Notes under the pieces: generated by a model | The model's database searches: none | Told to the model about the DNA's origin: nothing | The model's input: the letters and a program-made list of their open reading frames with translations, nothing else | Shown here: positions 7,138 to 16,362 of the stretch, piece by piece | Position numbering within the stretch: the stretch's first letter is position 1 | How the letters are laid out: each line of letters begins with the position of its first letter | Position numbers and translations under genes: made by a program | Origin: a virus | IMG/VR virus record: IMGVR_UViG_3300046373_000099 | Coordinates: 1-64,000 of that record | Reading direction: 5' to 3' (one strand) | Length of the DNA stretch: 64,000 bases

Positions 7138-7426
7138 CGGCCAGCTCCTTGATTCGTGTTTCTAGTTCGGAGTTGGCGGCTTGCAGGTCGGCGATGCGGG
7201 CGGCCTCGAGAGCCTTGGCCGCATTGTTCGCAATGACCTGCCGCATGATTTCCTTGGCGCGCGCGTCGTTGTATTCGGCCACGAGTTTGTCGTATTTGAT
7301 TTGGTACTCCACAGCCGCCCGCTGGTAGCCTTGGTGGTCAATGTAGACGTAGACACCCCACAGGGCGGCGATGGCCACCAGCGCGGCCAGCAGGTAGGCG
7401 GCGGGCTTGCTAAAAATTAAAGACAT
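7058..7426 (-). CDS. Rz-like inner-membrane spanin
   Basis: An N-terminal helix (AAYLLAALVAIAALWGVYVYI) is followed by a long periplasmic coiled coil (about 35-100) and the family ending DAGRAALGAAGVRRINSIR. This is the architecture of i-spanins. ATG 7426 is preferred to GTG 7429 because GGAG lies 7 nt upstream. The gene overlaps the holin stop at one end and the Rz1 gene at the other. Confidence 0.85.
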   Translation of the reverse strand: MSLIFSKPAAYLLAALVAIAALWGVYVYIDHQGYQRAAVEYQIKYDKLVAEYNDARAKEIMRQVIANNAAKALEAARIADLQAANSELETRIKELADEADKDPDAGRAALGAAGVRRINSIR

Positions 7427-7728
7427 CACTGCTCCACTGTCACGTTGGTGGTGGTGTCGGGATTATCGACGGCGGACTGAGCGACATCGGCCTTCAACTC
7501 ATTCTTGCGATCCCAGACAGCGCCGAAGACATAACTGCCAAGCGTGCCGCCAAAGAGCGTCGAGAGGTTGATGAGTGCGACGTCGAGCAGCGGATTGGTA
7601 ACGGCCCGCAGCATCGCCCACGCAATGATTACCGTGATGGCAATGGCCTCCCAGATCATCGACAGGATAATGATGCGCCGGCGCACCGCCCAGTCAGGCG
7701 ATGCCTTGTGATCCATGAAGAACCGCAT
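7426..7728 (-). CDS. Putative holin (100 aa)
   Basis: The real protein probably starts at MRFFMDHKASP (ATG 7728), just inside the end of the amidase gene. It has two hydrophobic helices (about 19-43 and 52-74) separated by a short NPLLD turn, a basic segment before helix 1 and a polar Thr/Asp-rich tail. Its size, topology and place between amidase and Rz fit a class II holin. Family membership was not verified. Confidence 0.65.
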   Translation of the reverse strand: MRFFMDHKASPDWAVRRRIIILSMIWEAIAITVIIAWAMLRAVTNPLLDVALINLSTLFGGTLGSYVFGAVWDRKNELKADVAQSAVDNPDTTTNVTVEQ

Positions 7729-7729
7729 T

Positions 7730-8263
7730 TTACAACAGCCTGGCCACGGCAGCCCGAAGCAAATCGCCGCACGCCTTGGCGCCCTTAACCTCCGGAGCGA
7801 ATGCCAAACGGGTGAAATCCCATTTCCCGCGCTGAGTGATGCCGAGTGTCCCCTGCACTTCTGCATGGGAAAGCACGGTCTTCGGCGTGACTGGAATGCC
7901 GTAGAACCGGCATAGGTCGGCGACGACAACGGCCAGCTTATCCCACTGCGCCTTGGTCATCGGAGCCTTGCCGGGATTGAACGGACTTTCCGTTGCCAGA
8001 GCCATGCAGCAGAGCGACACGCCAATCGATCCAGTGTTGCAGTTCAGCGTGTGGGCGGCATAGCCCTTCTTGGCGGGCGCGGCATTGAGGTCGATCGTTG
8101 GCTTGCCGCGGATTACGTCGCCATCATCCTCAATCAGAATGTGGTAGTGCGCCTTGTCATCCTCGCTCGCCTTGTGATGGCCAGCGGTCCAGTGGCAGAT
8201 GACCCGCTGCATTTTCGCAGCCGGAAGCCACCCGGCAGGCAATGCCTGTAAGGTTGCGGTCAT
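7730..8263 (-). CDS. Endolysin: N-acetylmuramoyl-L-alanine amidase (Amidase_2)
   Basis: A 177-residue enzyme with the Zn-ligand pattern of Amidase_2/PGRP: ICHWTAG at about 22-28, YAAHTLNCNTGSIGVSL near 68-85, and the second ligand region SHAEVQ with KWDFTRLAF in the last third. It cleaves the amide bond between MurNAc and the stem peptide. No signal peptide is seen, so release depends on the holin encoded next to it. It is preceded by a CCACCATCACCACAAGGA leader. Confidence 0.88.
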   Translation of the reverse strand: MTATLQALPAGWLPAAKMQRVICHWTAGHHKASEDDKAHYHILIEDDGDVIRGKPTIDLNAAPAKKGYAAHTLNCNTGSIGVSLCCMALATESPFNPGKAPMTKAQWDKLAVVVADLCRFYGIPVTPKTVLSHAEVQGTLGITQRGKWDFTRLAFAPEVKGAKACGDLLRAAVARLL

Positions 8264-8447
8264 TGTGATTCCTTGTGGTGATGGTGGTGTGGTGGGAACC
8301 CCAGCGAGATGATCTCGCCCATTGGGTTCTCCTGTGATGTGGGAATGGGTTTCGGGTCTTGACGATACCCTGACAAAAAGCCAAGGAAGCAGGGTTGCGT
8401 TACCCAGATGCTAACGTTCCGGTAGTCTTACCGTTTAGAGGCGGACC

Positions 8448-9014
8448 ATGAGCAAGACATTATTGACCAAGGCGGATTTCACTGAATATCTTTCGCCGTT
8501 TGAATTTCCGCCGAAATCTCCGTTCATTCGATCTTTGATGACGCACATCCGCTATTTGGATGATGAAATGATTGACTATTTGGCCGGGGCCATGATTGCA
8601 TCTAGTCGATGGAAAGAATTCTGCATCGAGATGCTGGCCATTTCGGATGAAGCTAAAAATGTTGGTCGCATCCTCGCAATCGTCCTAGCCGAGAAAGTGC
8701 CATCCATCCCACTTCAGAAATACGTTGAAGACGCTAACGCGATTTCTCTTTTCATTTCCTCAATGATTCGAAACGACACCACACTTTCAATATTGGGCAC
8801 TTTGCAAGCCTCAGCGAGCTTAGCTGATATCCTTTTTATCCGTTGCGATGACATTGAAGTGAGCGCTGAGATCCTGTCGGCTAAAGTAATTGTAGTTGGC
8901 AATCAGACAGAAATTGAGCTGCACAGCGAGCAATTGGGCAAATATGCGCCGGAAGATGACGCAATGGTCTGTTCGTCCTTTCTCGTCATGCGGCCAAGCC
9001 GCTTAGAGGAATAA
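8448..9014 (+). CDS. Hypothetical protein of the fibre-side insertion
   Basis: A 188-residue helical protein on the strand opposite to the structural genes, preceded by GAGG 6 nt before ATG. No motif is recognised. Codon and base use are clearly more AT-rich than the flanking phage genes, which suggests recent acquisition with the next gene (1 nt gap). The 184 bp upstream contain the inverted repeat CGGTA-gtct-TACCG, but no convincing promoter. Confidence 0.75.
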   Translation: MSKTLLTKADFTEYLSPFEFPPKSPFIRSLMTHIRYLDDEMIDYLAGAMIASSRWKEFCIEMLAISDEAKNVGRILAIVLAEKVPSIPLQKYVEDANAISLFISSMIRNDTTLSILGTLQASASLADILFIRCDDIEVSAEILSAKVIVVGNQTEIELHSEQLGKYAPEDDAMVCSSFLVMRPSRLEE

Positions 9015-9015
9015 C

Positions 9016-11040
9016 ATGGATATCGCAGGCTTTTTAAGTTCCTTCAGATATGCTGAGCCAGGCGACATGGCTCGAAAAATTATAGCCGTAAAGCAGGCAG
9101 AGCAATGCTTTCAAAGGCAGGGTGAAGAGCCGATCGTGCTTGATCCCTCATCAACTTCTAAATACATGTTTGGCCGGCACGGCGAAGACGATTTCTACAC
9201 GGCATTGCTTGCTGCTGCATTCCGAGACGACAAGCAGACGTATCTGCCAGACGCAGCGTTTTTCAACCGAACGGTTATGCAGTTGACCTATCAGGTCAGA
9301 TTTCAGCTCGAAAGGATGCCGCCGGAAGCTGCCCTCATATTTTCAAACGAACGCATGTTCTGCGCCTCCATGCTTCATGCGAATGATGTCCTAGGAGTTC
9401 GCGTCTCCCCGCCCAATGTACAGCATTCGCCAAACGCTGGATTTGAGCCAGCATGGGCAGCATTTTCCCACCTCGAACTTAACCGCCCGAGGTTCGCCAC
9501 GACAGATTGCGAAGGCATCACGTCAACCCTCGAAAAGCATCAAAGAAAAAGGATTGGGGCAATACTGATTGACCTCGATTTTTTGCAACGCCCAATCAAC
9601 CTCGCGAAGGACATCCCAGACGTTTCCGAATTGATCACGGCTCAAACGATTCTTTCAGTCGTCGGGGTGGCAGAGCATGTCACAGCAGCTGCAATTGACA
9701 TTGAAGGGCGTTATCCTAAAGCTGTAGTCCACTGCCGCACCTACGAAGAAGACCGCTTAAACAGTTCATTCCCAAGGGCTATGTTAACGGTTTGGAATTT
9801 GCTTGAGCTACCAGACGTAGACATGCGGAACCACACAGCTACAACTATAAGGTATACCGATCAACAAGATATTTCTACTGATGGTTCAGAATTAAGAAGT
9901 CTAACATATCGCCCGCTTGAGCCAGCCTTAGTTAAAAAGCCAATTTTGTCGTACAGCAGCGCGCCGCTCATCTCGGAAATTAATCGTCATCTCACGAAGA
10001 CAAGACACTTGGTGCACTCAGTCACGACAATGAGCAATGCCAGTATGTTTGTTGATTTTTCGAACTACAATTACTTCACAAAGTCCGGTTTTTTACCATT
10101 AGATTTGGGTCTTGGGGGCGGCGAAGGGCAGACCGGCTCCCTCTACAAGTCGAGTATCGTTGATGACGATAAAAAAAGAACAAGCGTGCTCCGCACAAAA
10201 TCTGTTCAGAAGGTGCGAGGGGTGGCTATGCCACTTCAGTTTCACAAAACGCTTCACCAATTCTTTTCCCATTTCCTCATCCAATGCTACCCGCGCCTGC
10301 TTCTGATCAAAGAGCTTGGGCTGCCTGACGATACGAAAATTATTGTACCATCTGACATCTTTCCGAAGCAGGTTCAGATGCTGATTGCTTTCGGCATCAA
10401 GCCCGAAAACATTGTGTACCTACACAAAGATAATCTGCTGAAAGTGGATGAACTAGTAATCCCTAGAGCTTGGTCTTTGGCATTCTCCGAATTCACCACT
10501 TCGATTTATCCCCGATTGATGGAGAATCTGAATATATCGCCAAAGAAGTTCGATCGAAAGATTCTGATCAGTCGAGCCTATCGCAAAACATGGCGCAACC
10601 TTCTTAACGGTTTTCAGGTCGAAAGTGTTCTGCAGGACCTCGGCTTTGACGTGGTCAGACCCGAGAAACTGTCCCTTGAAGAAGAAATCAGACTGTATGC
10701 AGAGAGCCGTATCATCGCCGGCTCCGAGGGAGCTGGCCTGTATGGAGCATGTTATTCTGGACCCGGCCGAGCCGTTGTCTCTATCAGCGACGGTGACTAC
10801 GCAATGCCGATCATTGGAACCCTTGCGCAGTACACCGGGTTTGACGTTTCTCATTATTTCGGGATCAGCATGAGGGCGGAGGGCGACATGGCAAGGCGCC
10901 CAGGCCGTTTACATTGCGACTACGTCGTTGATCCCATGAAGGTTAAAGACACAGTGCAAGCGACGTCAGACCATCTGGATCGCGAATATCCGGAACAGAT
11001 ATCAAAGCGAACTCTTCTCTCAAAAATTTTGCGCCGTTAG
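9016..11040 (+). CDS. GT61-like (DUF563) glycosyltransferase
   Basis: A 674-residue protein. The C-terminal third carries the DUF563/GT61 signature: KILISRAYRK, then ESRIIAGSEGAGLYGACYS near residues 560-580 and ISDGDY. The first 280 residues have no recognised domain. There is no signal peptide. The gene is AT-rich, runs against the tail genes and ends with overlapping convergent stop codons (TAG/TAA at 11037-11040) with the tailspike gene. It may modify host surface glycan (superinfection exclusion) or virion proteins; both are inference from its place beside fibre genes. Confidence 0.75.
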   Translation: MDIAGFLSSFRYAEPGDMARKIIAVKQAEQCFQRQGEEPIVLDPSSTSKYMFGRHGEDDFYTALLAAAFRDDKQTYLPDAAFFNRTVMQLTYQVRFQLERMPPEAALIFSNERMFCASMLHANDVLGVRVSPPNVQHSPNAGFEPAWAAFSHLELNRPRFATTDCEGITSTLEKHQRKRIGAILIDLDFLQRPINLAKDIPDVSELITAQTILSVVGVAEHVTAAAIDIEGRYPKAVVHCRTYEEDRLNSSFPRAMLTVWNLLELPDVDMRNHTATTIRYTDQQDISTDGSELRSLTYRPLEPALVKKPILSYSSAPLISEINRHLTKTRHLVHSVTTMSNASMFVDFSNYNYFTKSGFLPLDLGLGGGEGQTGSLYKSSIVDDDKKRTSVLRTKSVQKVRGVAMPLQFHKTLHQFFSHFLIQCYPRLLLIKELGLPDDTKIIVPSDIFPKQVQMLIAFGIKPENIVYLHKDNLLKVDELVIPRAWSLAFSEFTTSIYPRLMENLNISPKKFDRKILISRAYRKTWRNLLNGFQVESVLQDLGFDVVRPEKLSLEEEIRLYAESRIIAGSEGAGLYGACYSGPGRAVVSISDGDYAMPIIGTLAQYTGFDVSHYFGISMRAEGDMARRPGRLHCDYVVDPMKVKDTVQATSDHLDREYPEQISKRTLLSKILRR

Positions 11041-12986
11041 ACAGGTGTGATGGTGACTCCGCCGCCTACACTATACCAGGGCGAAACGTCGGTGGTTCCA
11101 CGCGTCATCACCTCCCTGTTATTTGTGGATTCCCAAACCCGCTTCCCTGGACGCTTGTCGGTGGTGTTTATCGCATGAGTTTTATCAGCGAGCTGTGCCG
11201 CAGTGGCAGAAAGAACCAAATCGGTTATTTCAGACCACCCAGGCGCAGCACCACCCGATACTTTGTGATAGTTTTGATTTCCGACCGTGCCGTTTTTTCT
11301 GCGGAACGTGGACCCTACCACAGCACCTACGACACCTTCTGGTGAACCGTTACCAACAAGAGAAATTGGCTGATTGGAAAAACCAGTTAGTACACCTGCG
11401 TCCCGGTTGGTGCCAATAGTGATTGCCAACCCAGATGCAGTTGCATCCCAAATACCATACCAACAATTATTTGAGGTAGACGGCTGGAAATTGTTACCGC
11501 CACCCCCAATGATGTTAGCATCTACATGGATTAAAGCACCACTTGCTGAAGCAACGATAGCCGCACAGAAAGAAACATTTCCGCCCGATGGCGTCACGCC
11601 CCGAGAGTTGTAGTTCGTGATTGTGTTCCCGCTGATGGAAACGCCGACACCCCCACGGAAATACAACGGAGCGGCCACATGGGCGAGAAAGTTGTTTCCC
11701 TTGATAGCGAGGCCGTAGGCCGAACCGCTGGTTGTCGTTGACTGATCCACCCAGATAGCGCGCAAGGCGTCATTCTGACCATTAAACGTGTTGTTCGAAA
11801 TGGTCATCCCGAGGGAGTAAGAACCGCCAAAGCTGTCAAGCACGTAAATTTGCGAGCAATCAAGATTGCCATTCCCGCAGTTGTCGAAGAAATTGTTTGT
11901 CACCCGGTGACCGATCAGCACAGCGTTGGCGTCAACGCCCTCAACGCGGTATAGCTGCTTTGAATATCGGCCAATGTAGTTGCCTGAGAATTCCAGGCTT
12001 TCGATTGAGTTGATCAAAACCCCATACTGAGAGCCGATGTTGGCCGTAATGCTGGCGACAACACTGTTTGTGCCGTCAGTGAATGTGGTGCTTCTCGACG
12101 GGCCTGCCCACCCGCTGAGATAGTTATCCAGGATGTTCCCAAGCTGGCCGTGGCGGTTTGTCCCCTTCATCCAGATGGACGCAATGCCTTCCTGAAGATT
12201 GGTGACGGTCGGGTCCCAGGTTCCAGCAACCCAATTGCCCTTGATGTTTGGATTATGGCAACCGTCAGAGACAATGCCGTAGGGCATGCGGAACATCACG
12301 TTATTGGCGATTGTGGTCCGCTGACAATCGATTGTCCGAATATGCGCAGAACCATCAGTGAGCCGGAAATTCAGAGATGTATCTCCAGAAGCATATGCGG
12401 TTCCGTGCACCATGTAGATGCCTTCGACCCAGCAATGCCCACCGGTCTGCGTGATAGTGTCTCCATAGGCGCTGTTTCTCTGGAAAATCGTTCCGAGAAG
12501 GGCAGCGCCCATCAGCCTGACTTTGGGATAGAGCGTCAAAGTCGAGGTGAGCAGATATGTGCCCTTCGGCACCCAGACTGTACCCCCACCCAAGGAGTTG
12601 ACGTGATTGATGGCCTTTTGGATTTGCACGCTGGCCGAAACACCGCCTGTCCGGTTCGCGCCGAAATCGAGAACGCTCACCGTTTCCTCAATTTTGCTTT
12701 GGAGTGTCCGTGGGACTGCATCTGTGCCTGTTGGGGTGAACGTTTGAAGAAGGACCGTCGCCAACGCTGTGGACGTGGACAGCTTCTCCGCCAGCGCAGC
12801 AGCCTGCGCCGTAGACACAGGCTTATCGACATCCGACGTGTTATCGACGTTGGAGAGGCCAACGTCAGCTTTCGCAAGCCCTCCCTTGACGATGGCCGCG
12901 ATGGCGTTGACGTCTACAGCGGGAACGCCAGCTTCGAGGGCTGTAATGCGATCTGCAACTTTGACAAGCGGGTTGCTGATGTTCAT
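11037..12986 (-). CDS. Tailspike with pectate-lyase-like beta-helix
   Basis: A 649-residue protein. The first 90 residues are a helical adaptor region. Then VSVLDFGANRTGG and INHVNSLGGGTVWVPKGTY mark the start of a right-handed beta-helix (Pectate_lyase_3 type). It continues through about 500 residues rich in NxF/NNxF ladders such as MTISNNTFNG. Such proteins are trimeric spikes that bind or depolymerise surface polysaccharide. Start: GGGAGG 5 nt upstream, TAATG overlap with the upstream gene. Confidence 0.82.
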   Translation of the reverse strand: MNISNPLVKVADRITALEAGVPAVDVNAIAAIVKGGLAKADVGLSNVDNTSDVDKPVSTAQAAALAEKLSTSTALATVLLQTFTPTGTDAVPRTLQSKIEETVSVLDFGANRTGGVSASVQIQKAINHVNSLGGGTVWVPKGTYLLTSTLTLYPKVRLMGAALLGTIFQRNSAYGDTITQTGGHCWVEGIYMVHGTAYASGDTSLNFRLTDGSAHIRTIDCQRTTIANNVMFRMPYGIVSDGCHNPNIKGNWVAGTWDPTVTNLQEGIASIWMKGTNRHGQLGNILDNYLSGWAGPSRSTTFTDGTNSVVASITANIGSQYGVLINSIESLEFSGNYIGRYSKQLYRVEGVDANAVLIGHRVTNNFFDNCGNGNLDCSQIYVLDSFGGSYSLGMTISNNTFNGQNDALRAIWVDQSTTTSGSAYGLAIKGNNFLAHVAAPLYFRGGVGVSISGNTITNYNSRGVTPSGGNVSFCAAIVASASGALIHVDANIIGGGGNNFQPSTSNNCWYGIWDATASGLAITIGTNRDAGVLTGFSNQPISLVGNGSPEGVVGAVVGSTFRRKNGTVGNQNYHKVSGGAAPGWSEITDLVLSATAAQLADKTHAINTTDKRPGKRVWESTNNREVMTRGTTDVSPWYSVGGGVTITPV

Positions 12987-13789
12987 TAAGACCTCCCACG
13001 CGTTGCGGCCAGCGCCACGTGTGCAGTATGGAACGCGGCTATTTCGCGCTCGGTAATGGCGCGGCCTTCGCAGAACTCGAACGCGTCCATGATTGTGGAG
13101 CCGCCGGCAAACGTGTCGTACGAGCCAATGTTGATCGCCATCGTTGACTGCTGATTACCAGAAGGACCGGTGATCGCTGCCATGTCCCAGACGGCCGAAA
13201 CCTGAGCAACCACCGTCGAGCGGCGCTGCTGAATAGAGATATTGCCGCCGCCGTGGTGGCGCATGATGACGGACTGTGGTTTGCCGTACTGAGCGGCGTG
13301 CGGCTTCGGGATGCCTGGCCACACGCTCGGCTCAACACCAGAGACTGATTGCCTCATGAAAACACCATGACCCGAATTGGTGGAAATCTCGCCCGAAACA
13401 GGGTTGTTCCACGCCATGAAACCCCGGGTCGAGTATCCAGCCGTCCAAAACCACGTCCGCCGATCAGCCGCAGTGGCGCCAGCAGGTGCCGGTTGCGTCA
13501 ACCCGAACATGAGCGTCCACGGCTCCTGGATATTAATCGAAGGACCCGCGACCCAAGCAAGCCCTGATATTTGAAGTCCGCCGCCGGAAAGGGCTGTCAG
13601 GCCGCCACCGCCGCCAATCTGCGTGGGATAATCGATACTATCGACCTCCTCACGATATGGAGCTGCCTGCTTGAACAGCATGAGACGACGCATGTTGTTA
13701 CGGGGGAAGCCTTCAGCCGTCTTCGGGACAAGGCGAGGACCGGCGGAGCCAGCGGGGGCGGCAATGCCGAGTTTGTAGGATACGGTCAT
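12986..13789 (-). CDS. LamG/concanavalin-like tail fibre protein
   Basis: A 267-residue beta-rich protein. The middle (EPWTLMFGL, RRTWFWTAGY, FMAWNNP) and the ending (GGSTIMDAFEFCEGRAIT, EREIAAFHTAH) match the layout of LamG-like laminin/concanavalin domains in phage fibres. It lies between the beta-helix spike and the SGNH fibre, so it is probably part of the same adhesin set. Confidence 0.65.
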   Translation of the reverse strand: MTVSYKLGIAAPAGSAGPRLVPKTAEGFPRNNMRRLMLFKQAAPYREEVDSIDYPTQIGGGGGLTALSGGGLQISGLAWVAGPSINIQEPWTLMFGLTQPAPAGATAADRRTWFWTAGYSTRGFMAWNNPVSGEISTNSGHGVFMRQSVSGVEPSVWPGIPKPHAAQYGKPQSVIMRHHGGGNISIQQRRSTVVAQVSAVWDMAAITGPSGNQQSTMAINIGSYDTFAGGSTIMDAFEFCEGRAITEREIAAFHTAHVALAATRGRS

Positions 13790-13793
13790 GATG

Positions 13794-16292
13794 TCAGGTC
13801 CTCACGGTCTGATTGGAGACGAGGCAGAAGTTGTTGAGGGGGTAGAAGCGGCCTTGGCGCGTGCCGTATGCACCGGCAAACGTATAATGCGACTGCGCGT
13901 TGTCGCTATCGACCAGATTGCCGAAGTTGCGATCTCGGCGAATCTGAGCCACCTGCCCGGTTACAATGTCGCCATCGTGAATGCGTGCTTCGCCCCTGCA
14001 GATAGTTTGTCCGCCTTCAAAACGAACATCCTGCACCAGTTGGTAAGCGCCCCCCTGGTAAAGAAAGAACGCACCCTCTACCAACATGTCGGAAAACTGC
14101 CCGCGCACGTCGCCAGCAAAGAGAATTTCGTTCGATGCTTGCCCATTCGGGTACGCAGCCCCAGACCGCACAGTCACGACGTTTCCGCTTGTTGAGCGAA
14201 CGAAATTGTCATTTCCGTAAACCACATAGACCGCTTGTCCCGCCGCCACTGGTGTCGAGGCATCGAGCGTGATTTGAACGACATCTGGATCGAAGATTTC
14301 CACTGAACTGATGGTTCGGGCTGCGCCAGGCGCATTCGGCGTCCCAAGAAACACCTGAAATCCCTTGGTGGGATGGTCAGGAATGCCGATATTAAAATCC
14401 GACGACCAACGAAGCGGCGGACGAGGAACGTTGAACTTGACGCGGATGGTCGTATTGTTCTCGCGCGCCGCATCTGTCGGCTCCAACGGGCGCCAGCGCT
14501 CTCCTTGGATAAGCACGCGGCGCATGACCTTGCCGATCTGCTCTCCAAGCCAACGGTACATGTCAGGCGTGTTGTGAACGGTCGCACCGCGATCCGTGTA
14601 GGTGTTATTGTCGGCCGGCGACACGTAAGACCATTCGATGTTGATCTCTGATGGCCCAAAGTACATCGGGCAAGCGACCATCAGTTCTGAGTATTCCTGC
14701 GCGACTTGACGCTGGGCTTCGCCAGTCCAGTTCGAAACTGTCTGGACGATGAACATCGGGATACGGCGGCTATGATTGTCGATCTGCCCAGACTGCAGGC
14801 GAAATTCGACATCTGACTGAGACCAGAAATAGGCAATCTCACTTTTGTATGCGGTCAAAAGAGCGTTATACCCAAGCACCGGGCCGCCCTCGTTCATTTG
14901 GCCCGCGCTCTCTGATTCACCTTCGCAAAAGACCATCGCACCGACCGCGTAATCAAAACCAAGCGAGTTGGCCTGCTCACGGATTCGCGTTACGTCATTC
15001 ACGGATGTGGAGAAATGTCCGTAAGGACCGGCCGGACCAAGGTCCCGCAGCCAGCGAGCGCCACGGTCTGGATTGGTGAACACAAGATGCGGAGCAGTCT
15101 GCGTTAAATCTTGCGCTGCAAAGCGACCTCCACCGCCGACTACCTTCAACTGTGCAGTCAGACCGCTGGCCCACGTCTCCCCGACCGCCAGGTTCGTTTG
15201 TTCTCTGTGGGGGATAAGTTCGAACGATCCGGTTCCACGGTTGCCGAGGAGCGGGTATGTCAACTCTTCTTCTTGCCAAGTGTGGATGCCGCGCCTTGGC
15301 ATAAGAGCGCCGAATTTTTGATCAGTCGTTGTAATGACAGGCTGCGCACCCTTCGAGTTGGATTGTCCCAGAAATGGAATATGGAAAATCGTCGGGAGTG
15401 TGGTCGATGCTTCCCAACCCCTGACATGCGAGCGCATCCCATCGCGCCGCGCGAGAATTACCGGGGTACCGTCTTTGAAGCCCAGCCCTCCAGCATAGGT
15501 GTCGTCAGACCCGATCATGTCGATGATGCCGGGGAACTCCACCAGGCCATCGGCGATGCACATCAGGATTTGACCCGAATTATCCGTAACCGCGATCGAG
15601 TAGAGCTTTCCGTCAATTACCTGGTCGGTAAGCACCTCGCCCCGTGGGGCCACGACATCGACCAGATTGTGCCAGAAACCCTGCGAGGTCAGAGCGGCCG
15701 CATTGCCAGGGCCAAACAGCTTGTAGACGATACCCTCATAGTTTGCGGGGATAGCGCCGGAGAGACCAAGAGTTTGAAGCGCAGCGATTGCTGCGTTCAG
15801 CGCGACCTGATCGGCGATCATGACAAACGAAAGCGCCGTCGAGCCCAATGTGATCGGGCCAGGCGTATTGCACAGGAACGACCGGCCGCCCTCGGTGCCT
15901 TCCGACACATAGAATGCCATGCCAGCGACTTCAGTGCCTGCGTCCGCATCTGTCGATCGAACTGGGGCGCCGGATGCCTGCACGACATAAATGCCGTTCT
16001 GGCTTGCCGTGGACTGGCCCATTGCCACGATGCGATTGCCCGTGGCGACCGTTACGCCGCCAAACGACGCGCCATTGGCGATCGTCGCAAGGTTGACGTT
16101 CGACGTCGATCCGGCGCGGACTGCGCCTTTCCACTGAACGGATAGACCGAACAGTGCGCGGAGGGCGTCAATGATCGCCTGAAGGCCGCCGCCGATTTCG
16201 TCGCGTATCCTTCCCTTGTCTGGCTGGACTGGGCTGGAGGATGGCCCGTCTGCATATACCGATTTGTAGACGTCGAGAATATCAGTGGCCAT
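13794..16292 (-). CDS. Tail fibre with SGNH hydrolase (acetylesterase-like) domain
   Basis: An 832-residue protein. ATG 16292 is chosen because GGGGAA lies 5 nt upstream. Residues 1-200 form a fibre-type region (VQWKGAVRAG, ATGNRIVAMGQ). The middle holds an SGNH/SASA hydrolase: Ser block LGQSNSKG at about 312, FCEGESES at about 450 and VHNTPDMYRWLGEQIG near 575, the expected catalytic His position. A beta-sandwich C-terminus follows. Such fibres deacetylate capsule or O-antigen. The residue assignments are by eye. Confidence 0.78.
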   Translation of the reverse strand: MATDILDVYKSVYADGPSSSPVQPDKGRIRDEIGGGLQAIIDALRALFGLSVQWKGAVRAGSTSNVNLATIANGASFGGVTVATGNRIVAMGQSTASQNGIYVVQASGAPVRSTDADAGTEVAGMAFYVSEGTEGGRSFLCNTPGPITLGSTALSFVMIADQVALNAAIAALQTLGLSGAIPANYEGIVYKLFGPGNAAALTSQGFWHNLVDVVAPRGEVLTDQVIDGKLYSIAVTDNSGQILMCIADGLVEFPGIIDMIGSDDTYAGGLGFKDGTPVILARRDGMRSHVRGWEASTTLPTIFHIPFLGQSNSKGAQPVITTTDQKFGALMPRRGIHTWQEEELTYPLLGNRGTGSFELIPHREQTNLAVGETWASGLTAQLKVVGGGGRFAAQDLTQTAPHLVFTNPDRGARWLRDLGPAGPYGHFSTSVNDVTRIREQANSLGFDYAVGAMVFCEGESESAGQMNEGGPVLGYNALLTAYKSEIAYFWSQSDVEFRLQSGQIDNHSRRIPMFIVQTVSNWTGEAQRQVAQEYSELMVACPMYFGPSEINIEWSYVSPADNNTYTDRGATVHNTPDMYRWLGEQIGKVMRRVLIQGERWRPLEPTDAARENNTTIRVKFNVPRPPLRWSSDFNIGIPDHPTKGFQVFLGTPNAPGAARTISSVEIFDPDVVQITLDASTPVAAGQAVYVVYGNDNFVRSTSGNVVTVRSGAAYPNGQASNEILFAGDVRGQFSDMLVEGAFFLYQGGAYQLVQDVRFEGGQTICRGEARIHDGDIVTGQVAQIRRDRNFGNLVDSDNAQSHYTFAGAYGTRQGRFYPLNNFCLVSNQTVRT

Positions 16293-16362
16293 TAGATTCC
16301 CCATGGCAAAGCCACCCGCGCCGACAAGGTCAGCAGTGGGGGCAGAGATTTAAAATTCAGTG

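Noticed and set aside
12150-12989. 279-codon plus-strand frame
   Set aside because: Antisense to the beta-helix tailspike; no recognised motif, composition of an antisense frame.
15111-16145. 344-codon plus-strand frame
   Set aside because: Antisense to the SGNH fibre gene; rich in Arg/Cys as expected for antisense of GC-rich DNA.
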